From Labrenzia sp. DG1229 (GTDB taxonomy: Bacteria; Pseudomonadota; Alphaproteobacteria; Rhizobiales; Stappiaceae), in NCBI RefSeq assembly GCF_000521215.1, contig NZ_AYYG01000007.1:1-46934 (forward strand): DNA of 46,934 nt, in the 5' to 3' direction. Below, piece by piece: positions 24,386-33,803 of this stretch (position 1 is the stretch's first letter; the number at the start of each line of letters is the position of its first letter). The notes below the pieces were generated by a model. It was not told the origin of the DNA, did no database searches, and saw nothing but the letters and a program-made list of their open reading frames with translations. The position numbers and the translations under genes were made by a program.

Positions 24386-25783
24386 TCAGCCCTTGACCAA
24401 TCCCAGTTCTTCCCGGCGCGCAAATCGGTAATTTGCCAGAAGAGCGACTGACGCCAGACCGCCGGCCAGGCCGACCCACACGCCGACTCCCCCCCAACCT
24501 GCAAGAAAACCGAGGCCGAGCGAAAGGCTGATGCCGACCACCCAATAGCCGAACAGGGCATATAAAAGCGGAATAGTCGTATCGCCCAGGCCGCGCAAAT
24601 TATTGACGCCGATGATCTGTGCGCCGTCAGCAAGCTGAAACAGCGCGGCGACAAGCAGAAATGACACACCATAGGTCAGAACGTCCATCGCCTGCGGGTC
24701 ATCAAGATCGAGATAAAGGCCGACTAACTTTTCCGGGATTGTCCAGAACAGGACCGCGAAAACACCCATGAAAATCATCGTCACACCCAGCGAAGTCCAC
24801 CCGGCCCGGCCGATCCCCTTGTGATCGTCGCGCCCTGCTGCGAGGCTGACGCGTGTCATTGCCGCCATCGACAGGCCGACCGGCACCATGAATGTAATGG
24901 ACGCGATCTGAAGAGCGATGCCGTGTGCGGCCAGCGGGATTGTGCCCAACCAGCCGATCATGATTGCCGAGGCTGTAAACAGTGAGCCTTCGGCGACGAT
25001 GGTCAAGCCGATCGGTGCCCCCATCCGGACGATCTGAAAGAAGACGGGCCAGTCCGAGCGCCATATGCGTCCGAGCAGATTGTAGCGGCGCAGTCTTGGA
25101 TGCCAGAGTGAATAGACAAGCAGAAACAGAAATGTTGTTGTTGCGCTGAAGACGGAAGCTATGCCCGCGCCGACAAGCTCCAGGCGCTGGAAGCCAAACT
25201 CACCGAAAATCAGAAGATAATCCAAAATGGCATTGATTATAGCACCCGCAATGGTCGCCCAAAGCACGACTTGTGTGCGCTCCATGACAGTCAGGAACCC
25301 GCGGATTGCCATGATCAGCAGCGCGGGCAGCATGGTCCACTGCAAAACGCGCATGTAAATACCCGCAAGCTCCGCCAGTTCCTGTTTTTGCCCCATCAGA
25401 AGAAGGATCGATTCGATGAAGAACAGGACTATCCAAACCGGTATGCAGAACAACACGGATACCCAGAAGCCCATTCGGACAGCGCGGCGCAGCTCACGGG
25501 GTTTGCGTTGCCCGAGTGCACGCGCGGCAAAGGGTATGACCGCCTGCAGGATCCCCATACCGAAGAACCACAAGAGCATGTAGAAATTGAAGGCCAGAAC
25601 CGAGGCTGCAAGTTCGACGGCACCCAGACGGCCGATCATCAGAACGTCCGTTGTGTTGATCGCCATTTGCGCCAGCTGCGCTCCGGCAAGCGGCATGCCG
25701 AGCGAAAGCGTCGGCAGAATGTCGCTTTGCCACAAAGACTTGCCTTTGGCCGAATCAGACTCCTTTGACGCTGGATGCGCCAT
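24386..25783 (-). CDS. MATE family multidrug efflux transporter
   Basis: 465-aa inner-membrane exporter with about twelve membrane segments, moving drugs or metabolites out with sodium or protons. It has the two MATE repeats: PLAGAQLAQMAINTTDVLMI in the first and PIGLTIVAEGSLFTASAIMI in the second. ATG at 25783 has GGAGGA five bases upstream and gives a natural start (MAHPASKESDSAKG); the open frame upstream is not coding. It is convergent with purK. Substrate unknown. Confidence 0.9.
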   Translation of the reverse strand: MAHPASKESDSAKGKSLWQSDILPTLSLGMPLAGAQLAQMAINTTDVLMIGRLGAVELAASVLAFNFYMLLWFFGMGILQAVIPFAARALGQRKPRELRRAVRMGFWVSVLFCIPVWIVLFFIESILLLMGQKQELAELAGIYMRVLQWTMLPALLIMAIRGFLTVMERTQVVLWATIAGAIINAILDYLLIFGEFGFQRLELVGAGIASVFSATTTFLFLLVYSLWHPRLRRYNLLGRIWRSDWPVFFQIVRMGAPIGLTIVAEGSLFTASAIMIGWLGTIPLAAHGIALQIASITFMVPVGLSMAAMTRVSLAAGRDDHKGIGRAGWTSLGVTMIFMGVFAVLFWTIPEKLVGLYLDLDDPQAMDVLTYGVSFLLVAALFQLADGAQIIGVNNLRGLGDTTIPLLYALFGYWVVGISLSLGLGFLAGWGGVGVWVGLAGGLASVALLANYRFARREELGLVKG

Positions 25784-26170
25784 TGCTTCCTCCAACAATC
25801 GGGGCTTTGAACCGCCTTCTTGAATGAGGCATTTGGGTTCTGGTGAGAATTCCACCTCTAGTCCTCTAAAGGCTTTCTGTCCATCGCACCGTGCTCGCAA
25901 CCAAGATGCAAAGCCGATTTCCGCCGTCTTTATTTGCGAATGACTGTGGACAGGTAGAGATCCCTCTGGTATTAAGCCCCTCTATGTGAGCGACGCGTCA
26001 GCGGCGATCAAGTCTCTGTACACAAGTGAATGCATTGCAGCCAGCAGCTGCATTAGATATTTGCGGCGTATGAACAGGACGGTCCTGCCAAATACTGACA
26101 AGGCTCTTGCTTATCAATGTTCAATTTGTCTGCGGATTGGCCGCAGTGCATCGAAAACAGGAAAAAACGC
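25784..26170. other. 387-base divergent region between the MATE gene and rpsU
   Basis: No gene is seen. A perfect dyad TGCAGC-CAGCA-TGCAGC complement (TGCAGC at 26036-26041, GCTGCA at 26047-26052) lies about 120 bases before rpsU. AGGA at 26159-26162 decides the rpsU start. Promoters for both flanking genes must be here but I cannot place them. Confidence 0.5.
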
Positions 26171-26398
26171 GTGCAGGTTTTGGTTCGCGACAACAATGTC
26201 GATCAGGCGCTCAAGGCGCTGAAAAAAAAGATGCAACGCGAAGGCATCTTCCGGGAAATGAAACTTCGCGGCCACTTTGAAAAGCCGTCCGAAAAAAAGG
26301 CGCGTGAAAAGGCTGAAGCCGTTCGCCGCGCACGCAAGCTGGCTCGCAAGCGGGCACAGCGTGAAGGCCTTCTTCCGGGCAAGCCCGCTCGCCGCTGA
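26171..26398 (+). CDS. rpsU: 30S ribosomal protein S21
   Basis: 75-aa S21 of the small ribosomal subunit, near the anti-Shine-Dalgarno end of 16S rRNA. It starts [20 protein letters not shown] (initiator read as Met) and has the basic tail [17 protein letters not shown] at 26171 is used because AGGA lies eight bases upstream and it gives the normal N terminus. A terminator follows at 26456-26481. Confidence 0.95.
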   Translation: MQVLVRDNNVDQALKALKKKMQREGIFREMKLRGHFEKPSEKKAREKAEAVRRARKLARKRAQREGLLPGKPARR

Positions 26399-26455
26399 TC
26401 CGGCTTGAGTGTGTCTGGCGGTAAGAACCGTCTGTCCCATACAAATCTGCCGTTG

Positions 26456-26481
26456 GCCGACCGAAATACGGTCGGCTTTTT
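26456..26481 (+). terminator. terminator of rpsU
   Basis: GCCGACCG (26456-26463) pairs with CGGTCGGC (26469-26476), loop AAATA, then five T. Confidence 0.88.
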
Positions 26482-26558
26482 GGCGTTTTCGGAAAGATAG
26501 TTCTGGACATGCGCCGGCAGAAAAAAACGCAGCCACATTACCGCCCTATTGGAGGCAG

Positions 26559-27422
26559 ATGAACGGCATGTTCAAACGCTTGACTATTAGAGAGCATATG
26601 TGCCGCATGCGCAAATTCCTGCCCCACGCGACCCTGCTCAGCCTTGCAACGTTGCTGGCTGCTTGCAACACGTCCGGCGTCTATGAGGACGTTCCGGTCA
26701 ACAAGTCGGCCGGTTCGTCCACCAATATTGCCTCCCTCTCGGCAGTGATTGATTCCAATCCGTCCGACGCGACCGCCTACAGCACGCGCGGTATCGCCTA
26801 TGGTCAGGCCGGCAAGCTCGATCTCGCGGTCGAGGATTTCAACCGAGCCTTGCAGCTCAATCCGCAGTCTTACCAGACCTATGCGAACCGGGCCCTCGTC
26901 TTTCGGCGGCAGGGGCAGAACGACCTCGCTGTGTCAGACTATACGCGCGCGATCAACATCAAGCCGGACTATGACGTTGCCTATGTTGGCCGCGGAAACA
27001 TCTACCGCCAGCAGGGTAACTACAATGCGGCCCTCGCCGATTTCAACTCGGTGATTGCCCGCGACAGCAGTGACGCACGCGCGTTCTACAACCGTGGACT
27101 GATCTATCAGGCGCAAAAACAGGATAACCTGGCGATCGAGGATTTTGCGACTGCGATCGGTCTGAACCCGAAAGCAGCCGCACCCTATATCGCCCGCGGT
27201 ATTTCGTATCTTGCCGTCAATGACCCCACCGCTGCCTTTTCAGATCTTTCGATGGCGGTGAACCTCGACAGGGAATCGTCCGTTGCATGGGCAAATCGCG
27301 GGCTCGCTCTGGAACTGCTTGGCAAGCCCAAGGACGCCCGCCGCAACTATTCCCGCGCCATGTCGCTGGACAATGCCAACAGGATCGCACGTGAGGGCCT
27401 TGGCCGGGTCGGCCAGGGGTGA
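26559..27422 (+). CDS. TPR-repeat lipoprotein
   Basis: Up to 287 aa. A lipoprotein signal with lipobox LATLLAAC ends about residue 37. About six tetratricopeptide repeats follow, such as TAYSTRGIAYGQAGKLDLAV, QTYANRALVFRRQGQNDLAV and AYVGRGNIYRQQGNYNAAL. It is probably anchored in the outer membrane facing the periplasm and serves as an NlpI-like scaffold for other proteins. The start is uncertain: ATG 26559 has GGAGG three bases upstream, while ATG 26598 or 26607 (MRKFLPHATL) gives a more usual signal peptide. It is a separate unit after the rpsU terminator. Confidence 0.85.
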   Translation: MNGMFKRLTIREHMCRMRKFLPHATLLSLATLLAACNTSGVYEDVPVNKSAGSSTNIASLSAVIDSNPSDATAYSTRGIAYGQAGKLDLAVEDFNRALQLNPQSYQTYANRALVFRRQGQNDLAVSDYTRAINIKPDYDVAYVGRGNIYRQQGNYNAALADFNSVIARDSSDARAFYNRGLIYQAQKQDNLAIEDFATAIGLNPKAAAPYIARGISYLAVNDPTAAFSDLSMAVNLDRESSVAWANRGLALELLGKPKDARRNYSRAMSLDNANRIAREGLGRVGQG

Positions 27423-27544
27423 TGGGCGCTGCATAACTGGAGACCAGGTCCCATGGTCGCCTGATCCAGGTCAACGCGGCGGAACCGCAATCATCTATCA
27501 TGTGAACCTTCCAGCACCATTTTGAAACCGTTGGAAGGCAGGAC

Positions 27545-28129
27545 GTGAAATCCCTTCTGATATTGGACGGTCACCCGGATCCGGCAGACAGGCACCTGTG
27601 TCACGCGCTGGCCTGCGCATACCGCAAAGGCGCCACCGATGCAGGGCACCGAACGGCGCTCATTCGCATTGCGGATGTCGACTTTCCGATTCTGCGCGCG
27701 CCATCGGATTTCACAGGTCAACCCAGCCCGGAAACGATTGTCCCAGCGCGCGATGCGCTGATCGAGGCTGATCACCTGGTCCTGATCTATCCGCTTTGGC
27801 TGGGAAGCCTTCCGGCCTACACCAAGGGCTTTTTAGAACAGCTCCTTCACTATGACACCGCATTTGAGCGCTCGGAAGGCGACAACTGGCCCAAAGGCAA
27901 GATGCGCGGCAAGTCCGCCCGCATCGTGTTGACCGCAGGCATGCCCGCTCTCGCCTATAATATCTGGTATCGCGCCCACAGCCTGAAGAACCTGAAGCGG
28001 AATATTCTCGGGTTCGTCGGCTTCAAACCGGTCAGGTCGACGGTGCTGGGAATGGTCGAAAACGCCGACACTGATCGGGTCAATCAATGGTTGGCGAGAA
28101 TGGAAAGCCTGGGAAAAAGGGCAAACTGA
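27545..28129 (+). CDS. flavodoxin-like NAD(P)H dehydrogenase (quinone) family protein
   Basis: 194-aa cytoplasmic flavoprotein of the Flavodoxin_2/NQO1-KefF fold. The N-terminal flavin phosphate loop is LLILDGHPDPADRHLCHALA, and the second flavin-binding region is LVLIYPLWLGSLPAYTKGFL. A conserved-looking LTAGMPALAYN follows. The GTG at 27545 follows AAGGCAGGAC. Family members reduce quinones by two electrons or regulate potassium efflux. The gene is convergent with rluA, 23 bases apart. The substrate is unknown. Confidence 0.83.
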   Translation: MKSLLILDGHPDPADRHLCHALACAYRKGATDAGHRTALIRIADVDFPILRAPSDFTGQPSPETIVPARDALIEADHLVLIYPLWLGSLPAYTKGFLEQLLHYDTAFERSEGDNWPKGKMRGKSARIVLTAGMPALAYNIWYRAHSLKNLKRNILGFVGFKPVRSTVLGMVENADTDRVNQWLARMESLGKRAN

Positions 28130-28152
28130 AACTGGTGCCCGGGAGGTATTCT

Positions 28153-28824
28153 TCAGAACGGGCAGACTGCACGAAACGTCGTGCGTTCGCCGCCGGTCGG
28201 ATGGTGCAGCTCCAGGCTCTCCGCATGAAGCGCCAGACGCTCTGACGCGACCAGGGCCTGCCCTTCGGCATAAAACCTGTCACCAATGATCGGATGCCCC
28301 AAAGACAGCATGTGCACACGCAGCTGATGTGACCGTCCCGTGTGCGGAAAAAGACGCACACGCGTTGTTCGCACCCTGCGCTCAAGTACCTGCCAGCGGG
28401 TAAGTGCTGATTTGCCGTTCTCCAAACTCACGATCTGCTTGGGCCGGTTCGGCCAATCACAGATCAGGGGCAAATCAACCTCGCCGGTATCATCCTCAAG
28501 ATGACCCCAGACGTCTGCAATATAGGTCTTTCGGGTCATGCGCCGTTCGAACTGCAGCCCGAGATGACGGAGAGCCCTGGCGTGCAACGCCAGGATCATG
28601 ACGCCGGACGTATCCATGTCGAGGCGGTGAACGATTCGCGCAGTTCGGTAGGTTTCCTGCGCCCGGCCCTCAATACAATCGGAATGTTCCGGAGCCTTGC
28701 CTGGAACGCTCAGCAGTCCGCTAGGCTTGTTCACGACAAGCAGATCGTCATCCGCATGAAGAACCGACAGAAACGGCACCATCGGAGGATCGTAAACGAA
28801 CGTTTCGGGCGCAGCTGCAGACAT
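28153..28824 (-). CDS. rluA: pseudouridine synthase RluA
   Basis: 223-aa pseudouridine synthase, close in sequence marks to E. coli RluA, which modifies U746 of 23S rRNA and U32 of some tRNAs. Shared marks: VVNKPSGLLSVPGKAPEH, HRLDMDTSGVMILAL with the catalytic Asp, VDLPLICDWPNRPKQIV, and TGRSHQLRVHMLSLGHPI followed by GDRFYA. There is no S4 domain, as in RluA. The start is ATG 28824 (MSAAAPETFVYDPP); an upstream in-frame Met would add residues unlike the family. Minus-strand neighbour of the oxidase subunit gene, separated by a terminator. Confidence 0.9.
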   Translation of the reverse strand: MSAAAPETFVYDPPMVPFLSVLHADDDLLVVNKPSGLLSVPGKAPEHSDCIEGRAQETYRTARIVHRLDMDTSGVMILALHARALRHLGLQFERRMTRKTYIADVWGHLEDDTGEVDLPLICDWPNRPKQIVSLENGKSALTRWQVLERRVRTTRVRLFPHTGRSHQLRVHMLSLGHPIIGDRFYAEGQALVASERLALHAESLELHHPTGGERTTFRAVCPF

Positions 28825-28850
28825 GAATTGCCTATTGTGCCTTCCGGTCA

Positions 28851-28879
28851 AAACGAAAGGCGCGGTGAGGGACCGCGCC
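28851..28879 (-). terminator. terminator after the aa3 oxidase subunit IV gene
   Basis: GGCGCGGT (28859-28866) pairs with ACCGCGCC (28872-28879) around GAGGG. On the minus strand TTTCGTTTTG follows. Confidence 0.7.
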
Positions 28880-28925
28880 ATTCCCGGAGATCCGGACACT
28901 CGAAAACCAGGTGATCCGTCAGGGA

Positions 28926-29207
28926 TCAGACAGTGAGAACCGCCAGTATGCCGGTCAGGACAAAAACCGCGGTGGGCGGAATCCAGCCGGATTCACCAAG
29001 AGCAAGGCCGATGGCGGAGGCAACAAAGGTCGCGATAAGCATCAACCAGCCGAAGACGAAGGCAGCCGTGCCACCGAAACCGAAGAGGATGAGGCACAGC
29101 ACAATGTTCAAGACGGCAATCGTGCCGACTTTGGAGAAGTTTATGAAACCTTCGTAGGTCCGCTCGTGAGCGTCGTAGTCCATTGCGGGTGCGTTTTCGT
29201 CAGACAT
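28926..29207 (-). CDS. aa3-type cytochrome c oxidase subunit IV
   Basis: 93-aa small membrane protein of the bacterial aa3 cytochrome oxidase subunit IV family. The N-terminal mark MDYDAHERTYEGFINFSKVG is characteristic. The hydrophobic part holds about three segments, longer than the single helix of the classical subunit. It would sit in the inner membrane with the terminal oxidase, whose main subunits are not in the window. It is probably a single-gene unit with a terminator downstream. Confidence 0.85.
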   Translation of the reverse strand: MSDENAPAMDYDAHERTYEGFINFSKVGTIAVLNIVLCLILFGFGGTAAFVFGWLMLIATFVASAIGLALGESGWIPPTAVFVLTGILAVLTV

Positions 29208-29370
29208 AAAGTCCCCCAGGAAAAATCACAGTCGGCTGCCTTCATACAATAAACACTTCGGGTTCGGCAATGACGGCAAGCGCATAATCGGATCGATTAA
29301 TCGCGACTTTTTGGCCTATGCAAGGCACGTGCATCGGTTTCAAAGGTTTTTGCAGGCTCACAAGGCGTGT

Positions 29371-30750
29371 TCAGGCAGCGTGCGAGGCTCCCGAAAGCCC
29401 GACTGACCGAAGCACATCCTCCTGCCGCCGGCGAACGGTCTCCGCTTCGAAACCCTCGATTTGCTCATTGAAAAGCTGAAAGAAATTCAGCTGGGCCCGC
29501 AGATGCAGAAAGACACCGCCAAGACCAATTGCGGCGCGGTCCATAAAGACGAACTCCTGCGGAACGGTGACCGGCCCGAGTTGTTTCAGCGCGGAATGCA
29601 CCTTGAACGCTTCCTTGCGCCCATATTCGGCGGCCGACACTCCGTCGGCAATTGAACGCACACGATCACTCAGCAACGGACCGTAAATGAACCGCGCCCA
29701 GATGTTGAGCACATCGACAACATCCTTCTGGAGGTTCTTGAAACCCCATCGTTCATAGGCAGAAATAACACGGTCATTGTCTTCCTCGAGGAGGCCGCGA
29801 TAGAGATCGACCACACCCTGGACGAAGGCATCGGGGAACACGCGGATGCAGCCATAATCGAGAAGATTGATGCCTGCGGGGCTGCCTTCCTGTTCAAACA
29901 CCGTGTAATTGCCCAAATGGGGATCGCCGTGGATCACCCCGAAATGACTGAATGGGTGCCACCAGGCATGGAACATGGTTTTTGCCAGAAGATTGCGTTC
30001 TTCCTGGCTGTGTTCCTTGTATTCAAGAAGCGGTTTGCCGGTGAGCCAGCCCATCGTCAGCAACCGTCGGGTCGACAGTTCGTCAACGACGCTCGGCACC
30101 CGGACCTGATCGTAGTCGGATAGGATGTTCTGATACATCGCTATATGCGCTGCTTCGCGCGCGTAATCGAGTTCCTCGCGCACTCTTGCGCTGATTTCCT
30201 TGGCAATTTCCCGCGTGTCAATGGCCGGGCTCATCCGCCTGTGCAGGGAAAACAGCATCTGGAGCTGTTTCAGGTCGGCTTCAACAGCGGACGCCATGTC
30301 CGGATATTGCAGCTTGCACGCCAGCACACGGCCGTCATGGGCCGTCGCCCGGTGCACCTGACCAAGCGAAGCGGCAGCCGCGGGCTCACGGCCGAATTCT
30401 GCAAACCGGCCTTGCCATTCAGCTCCGAGTTCTGCTCGCATCCGACGCTTGACAAAGGCCCAGCCCATCGGTGGTGCGCTTGCCTGCAGTTTGGCAAGTT
30501 CAGTTGTGTATTCCGGCGGCAAGGCATCCGGAATCGTGGACAGAAGCTGCGCCACCTTCATCAACGGGCCCTTGAGCCCTCCCAGGGCTTCCGCGAGCTC
30601 TGCTGCATTTTTGGCATTGTCGAGGTTCATGCCGAAAAACCGGGCGCCGGCAAACTTGGCGGCAATACCGCCCATGTTTGTTCCCACCTTGGCATAACGT
30701 CCCATTCGGGCGCTGAACCGATTGCTCTCACGGTCTTTGGTCTGCGCCAT
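29371..30750 (-). CDS. ABC1/UbiB-like atypical kinase family protein
   Basis: 459-aa member of the ABC1 (AarF/UbiB) family of kinase-like ATPases linked to quinone or lipid metabolism. The KxGQ-like motif reads LKGPLMKVAQLLSTIPDALP, the Ala-rich loop is AAAASLGQVHRA (about residue 125), the ion-pair region contains ACKLQYPDM, and the catalytic and metal motifs are GVIHGDPHLGNYTV and INLLDYGCIR. No membrane helix is evident at the C terminus, unlike classical UbiB. It lies downstream of pepF and the DUF3445 gene on the same strand, 125 bases after the latter. Its exact substrate is not known. Confidence 0.85.
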   Translation of the reverse strand: MAQTKDRESNRFSARMGRYAKVGTNMGGIAAKFAGARFFGMNLDNAKNAAELAEALGGLKGPLMKVAQLLSTIPDALPPEYTTELAKLQASAPPMGWAFVKRRMRAELGAEWQGRFAEFGREPAAAASLGQVHRATAHDGRVLACKLQYPDMASAVEADLKQLQMLFSLHRRMSPAIDTREIAKEISARVREELDYAREAAHIAMYQNILSDYDQVRVPSVVDELSTRRLLTMGWLTGKPLLEYKEHSQEERNLLAKTMFHAWWHPFSHFGVIHGDPHLGNYTVFEQEGSPAGINLLDYGCIRVFPDAFVQGVVDLYRGLLEEDNDRVISAYERWGFKNLQKDVVDVLNIWARFIYGPLLSDRVRSIADGVSAAEYGRKEAFKVHSALKQLGPVTVPQEFVFMDRAAIGLGGVFLHLRAQLNFFQLFNEQIEGFEAETVRRRQEDVLRSVGLSGASHAA

Positions 30751-30875
30751 CTGGCACGCTTCTCCTATCGGCAGGTTCCGCAGCTGTGCTCCAGCCGGAA
30801 CTCAATATCTCATCAGATATGAATTACGGCAAAGAAATCCAGTTGGACCAGCGGACAAAACGTCACCCGGCCCAG

Positions 30876-31769
30876 TTAAACCTGCTCAAGCTGTGTTGCA
30901 ATTTCATCTCGCGCGGCAACAAGCCCCTTGTAAGTCAACTGGTCATTGTCCAGTGCCAGAAGCTGTTTTCTCAGGCTTGAAGCAATCATCGTCCGGTCTT
31001 CCTGCCGGGACAGGACCGCAAGCGGATCGTGGTGGATCTTGATTGTAAACAGGATATCGCCGCTCCCAGGAAGTCTGCGCAAGGTTTGCCGCTCAACACG
31101 CAGGAACAGCCTGGCGAAGGAATTCGCGCTGACCTCGAAGGCAATTCGCTCCGGCTGTGGATGATGCAATTCACCATCCGGATAGATTGACCAGTTGAAG
31201 CGGCACAGCAACTGGATTGGCTTCAGGTTTTCAAAAAGACGCGCAACCACCTGCCCCATGCGCGATTGGTTAAAGCCGGGAACGCCTTCATGGATCCCCG
31301 TCATCGACAGTCCGAACTTTTCAGACAGTCGCCAGGAAGAAGGAAAGCAAAGAGACGCAGCGACCATCCTGTACCCCTCCGGACCCGGCCGCATGATTAC
31401 CAGGTCTTCCTGAACCAGTTTCGATGCCCTCAGAAGATCCGGCGCTTCACCGAGTGCGATCCGGCGCGCTGTGGACTTCAGATGCACGTGCCCGGATCCG
31501 AAAGAATGCGTTGCTTCGTGAAAGCGCCTCAGGTTTGCAACGACAAGCTCAAACACTTCGCTCTGGGCTGCAGCCGTGTCGTCCTCTGCTCTGAACACAG
31601 CCGGAAGGTTCGCGGCGAAGAGCCGCTCCTTTTCTTCCAGATGGACACGCAGAAAAGCGTCAGGTTCAAGCCAGCTTGCTTCGGCGACCGGCCTCAGGCC
31701 GACCGTGAATGGCTGCGTCGTGCCGTCATACGGCCTGTGACGAAAAGGAGCTGAGGCAGGCGATCGCAT
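30876..31769 (-). CDS. DUF3445 heme-dependent oxidative N-demethylase-like protein
   Basis: 297-aa protein matching DUF3445, a family that includes the alpha subunit of a heme-dependent oxidative N-demethylase acting on methylated amines. Family-like stretches are PFRHRPYDGTTQPFTVGLRP at the start, LVQEDLVIMRPGPEGYRMVA, SLCFPSSWRLSEKFG, IHEGVPGFN and the arginine-rich LFLRVERQTLRRLPGSG. Heme ligands cannot be assigned by eye. I use ATG 31769, 19 bases after the pepF stop; a longer TTG start at 31820 would overlap pepF. The other subunits known for the enzyme are not seen nearby. Confidence 0.75.
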   Translation of the reverse strand: MRSPASAPFRHRPYDGTTQPFTVGLRPVAEASWLEPDAFLRVHLEEKERLFAANLPAVFRAEDDTAAAQSEVFELVVANLRRFHEATHSFGSGHVHLKSTARRIALGEAPDLLRASKLVQEDLVIMRPGPEGYRMVAASLCFPSSWRLSEKFGLSMTGIHEGVPGFNQSRMGQVVARLFENLKPIQLLCRFNWSIYPDGELHHPQPERIAFEVSANSFARLFLRVERQTLRRLPGSGDILFTIKIHHDPLAVLSRQEDRTMIASSLRKQLLALDNDQLTYKGLVAARDEIATQLEQV

Positions 31770-31788
31770 TCGTGTCCGGTCCGCTGGG

Positions 31789-33615
31789 TCAAGCCCCGTC
31801 CAGCTCTTCAAGCTCGTCAATGATGCGTTCGATCACCGACAGCCCCTTTTTCCAGAAATCCGGGTCGGATGCGCTGAGGCCGAATGGAGTGAGAAGCTCG
31901 GAATGATGTTTGGTACCGCCCGCTTTCAGCAGGTCGAAATATTTTTCCTGAAATCCCGTATCGGCATCCTCATAGACTGCAAACAGCGAATTCACCAGAC
32001 AGTCTCCAAACGCATAGGCGTAGACGTAGAAAGGTGAGTGTATGAAATGCGGGATATAGGTCCAGAAGGATTCGTATCCCTCGTTCAGCTTGATGGCCGG
32101 TCCGAGACTTTCTCCCTGGACAGACATCCACAGCTCACCGATCTTTTCGGACGTCAGTTCGCCGTTCCGCCGTTCCGTGTGAATCTTGCGCTCGAAAGAA
32201 TAGAACGCGATCTGGCGAACGACGGTATTGATCATGTCCTCGGCCTTTGACGCCAGCATGATCTTGCGTGTCTGCGGGTTGTCCGCCCTTGCCAGCAGGG
32301 ACTTGAAAGTCAGCATTTCACCGAAAACACTTGCCGTTTCAGCAAGCGTCAGCGGCGTCGGTGCCATCAGCGGGCCGTTATGGCCGGCAAGAACCTGGTG
32401 TACACCATGGCCGAGCTCATGCGCGAGCGTCATGACGTCCCGGGTCTTGCCCTGATAGTTGACGAGAACATACGGATGTGCGCTCGGAACCGTCGGATGC
32501 GCGAACGCGCCCGGCGCCTTGCCGGACCGCGCAGGCGCATCGATCCAGCCCTTGTCGAAGAACCTGCCCGCGATCTCGGACATTTCCGGAGAAAAGTCAT
32601 CATACGCGGACAAAACCGTCTGCCGGGCCTCGTCCCATGAAATGATCCTGGTATCAGCATCTGGAAGTGGAGCGTTGCGGTCCCAGCAGTTGAGCTGTTC
32701 CACTCCGAGCCAGTTGGCCTTCAGCCGGTAATATCGATGCGAGAGGCGGGGATAGGCATCACGCACGGCAGCAACAAGGGCATCGACGACGTCCCGCTCG
32801 ACCCGGTTCGCCAGGTGGCGGCTATCGGCAATATCCTTGAAATTCCGCCACCGGTCCGAAATTTCCTTGTCCTTGGCCAGCGTATTGGTAATCAGCGCAA
32901 ACGTTCGCAGGTTTTCCGAAAACGTCTCGTTCAACGCGGCAAATGCCTTGCCACGGTTGTCGGCCGACGGATCCACGAGAAGATTGAGGGTCGGCTCGAT
33001 CGCCAGCTTTTCCCCGTCAACCTCGAACGTCAGCGATGCCATCGTTTCGTCGAACAGCCGGTTCCAGGCGTTGCTTCCCGTCACCGATTTTTCGTGAAAC
33101 AGTTGCTCGACGCGATCCTCGAGCTGGTAGGGTTTGCCCTTGCGCAGATCTTCGATCCAGGGCCGGTAATGCGCCAGCTGCCCGTCTTCTAGTGCTGTCT
33201 CCACAATGGCATCGTCGACCGTGTTCAGTTCCAGCGTGAAGAACAGGAGATGCGAACTGGCCGTCGTGATCTGCTCCTGGACATCGCCGTAGAATTTCTG
33301 TGCTGACGGGTCGATTGTATTGCCGGCGTAGACCAGACCCGCAAACGAAATCAGCCTGCCCATGAGGTCTTCCAGATCCTCATACGCACGGATCGAAGTC
33401 ACCAGAGCCGGAATATTGTCCTGCGCCATCTCCGCAAGGCGGCCTTTGTAAGAAGCCTCGAATGTCTTTGCCCGTTCCAGGCTTTCCTGAAGATCCTGCG
33501 CGACCTCCGGCGCATCCATCGACGGGTAAAGATCAGTCAGATCCCATTCAGGCAGGGCTCCGAGATCACCGGACGCTGCTGACTGGGGTGCATGCACTGG
33601 ATGCGGAAGAGGCAT
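31789..33615 (-). CDS. pepF: oligoendopeptidase F family metallopeptidase (M3)
   Basis: 608-aa zinc peptidase of family M3, cytoplasmic, cutting oligopeptides. The zinc site is H399-E-L-G-H403 in LAHELGHGVHQVLAGHNG, and the third ligand Glu is likely in TLAETASVFGEM, about 26 residues further. Length and the C-terminal YAYAFGDCLVNSLFAVYED pattern fit PepF. It heads a likely three-gene unit (pepF, DUF3445, ABC1 kinase) and is divergent from the sigma-54 regulator. The PepF name is by family; the subfamily is not proven. Confidence 0.92.
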   Translation of the reverse strand: MPLPHPVHAPQSAASGDLGALPEWDLTDLYPSMDAPEVAQDLQESLERAKTFEASYKGRLAEMAQDNIPALVTSIRAYEDLEDLMGRLISFAGLVYAGNTIDPSAQKFYGDVQEQITTASSHLLFFTLELNTVDDAIVETALEDGQLAHYRPWIEDLRKGKPYQLEDRVEQLFHEKSVTGSNAWNRLFDETMASLTFEVDGEKLAIEPTLNLLVDPSADNRGKAFAALNETFSENLRTFALITNTLAKDKEISDRWRNFKDIADSRHLANRVERDVVDALVAAVRDAYPRLSHRYYRLKANWLGVEQLNCWDRNAPLPDADTRIISWDEARQTVLSAYDDFSPEMSEIAGRFFDKGWIDAPARSGKAPGAFAHPTVPSAHPYVLVNYQGKTRDVMTLAHELGHGVHQVLAGHNGPLMAPTPLTLAETASVFGEMLTFKSLLARADNPQTRKIMLASKAEDMINTVVRQIAFYSFERKIHTERRNGELTSEKIGELWMSVQGESLGPAIKLNEGYESFWTYIPHFIHSPFYVYAYAFGDCLVNSLFAVYEDADTGFQEKYFDLLKAGGTKHHSELLTPFGLSASDPDFWKKGLSVIERIIDELEELDGA

Positions 33616-33803
33616 TTTTCACTCCGGTAAGAAACTGCTCCGGTCGGAGCAGGGAATTGTCTGTTCTCAGATTAGTAGGACGGGCAGCTGCAATGGCGCA
33701 ATTCTGAATACTGATTTTTTTACGAATGCTTGGACGATTTATTTACCCGATTGCGACCATGATGGTTCGAAACGAGACAAATCGAAGTGAACTGATCCGA
33801 CCC

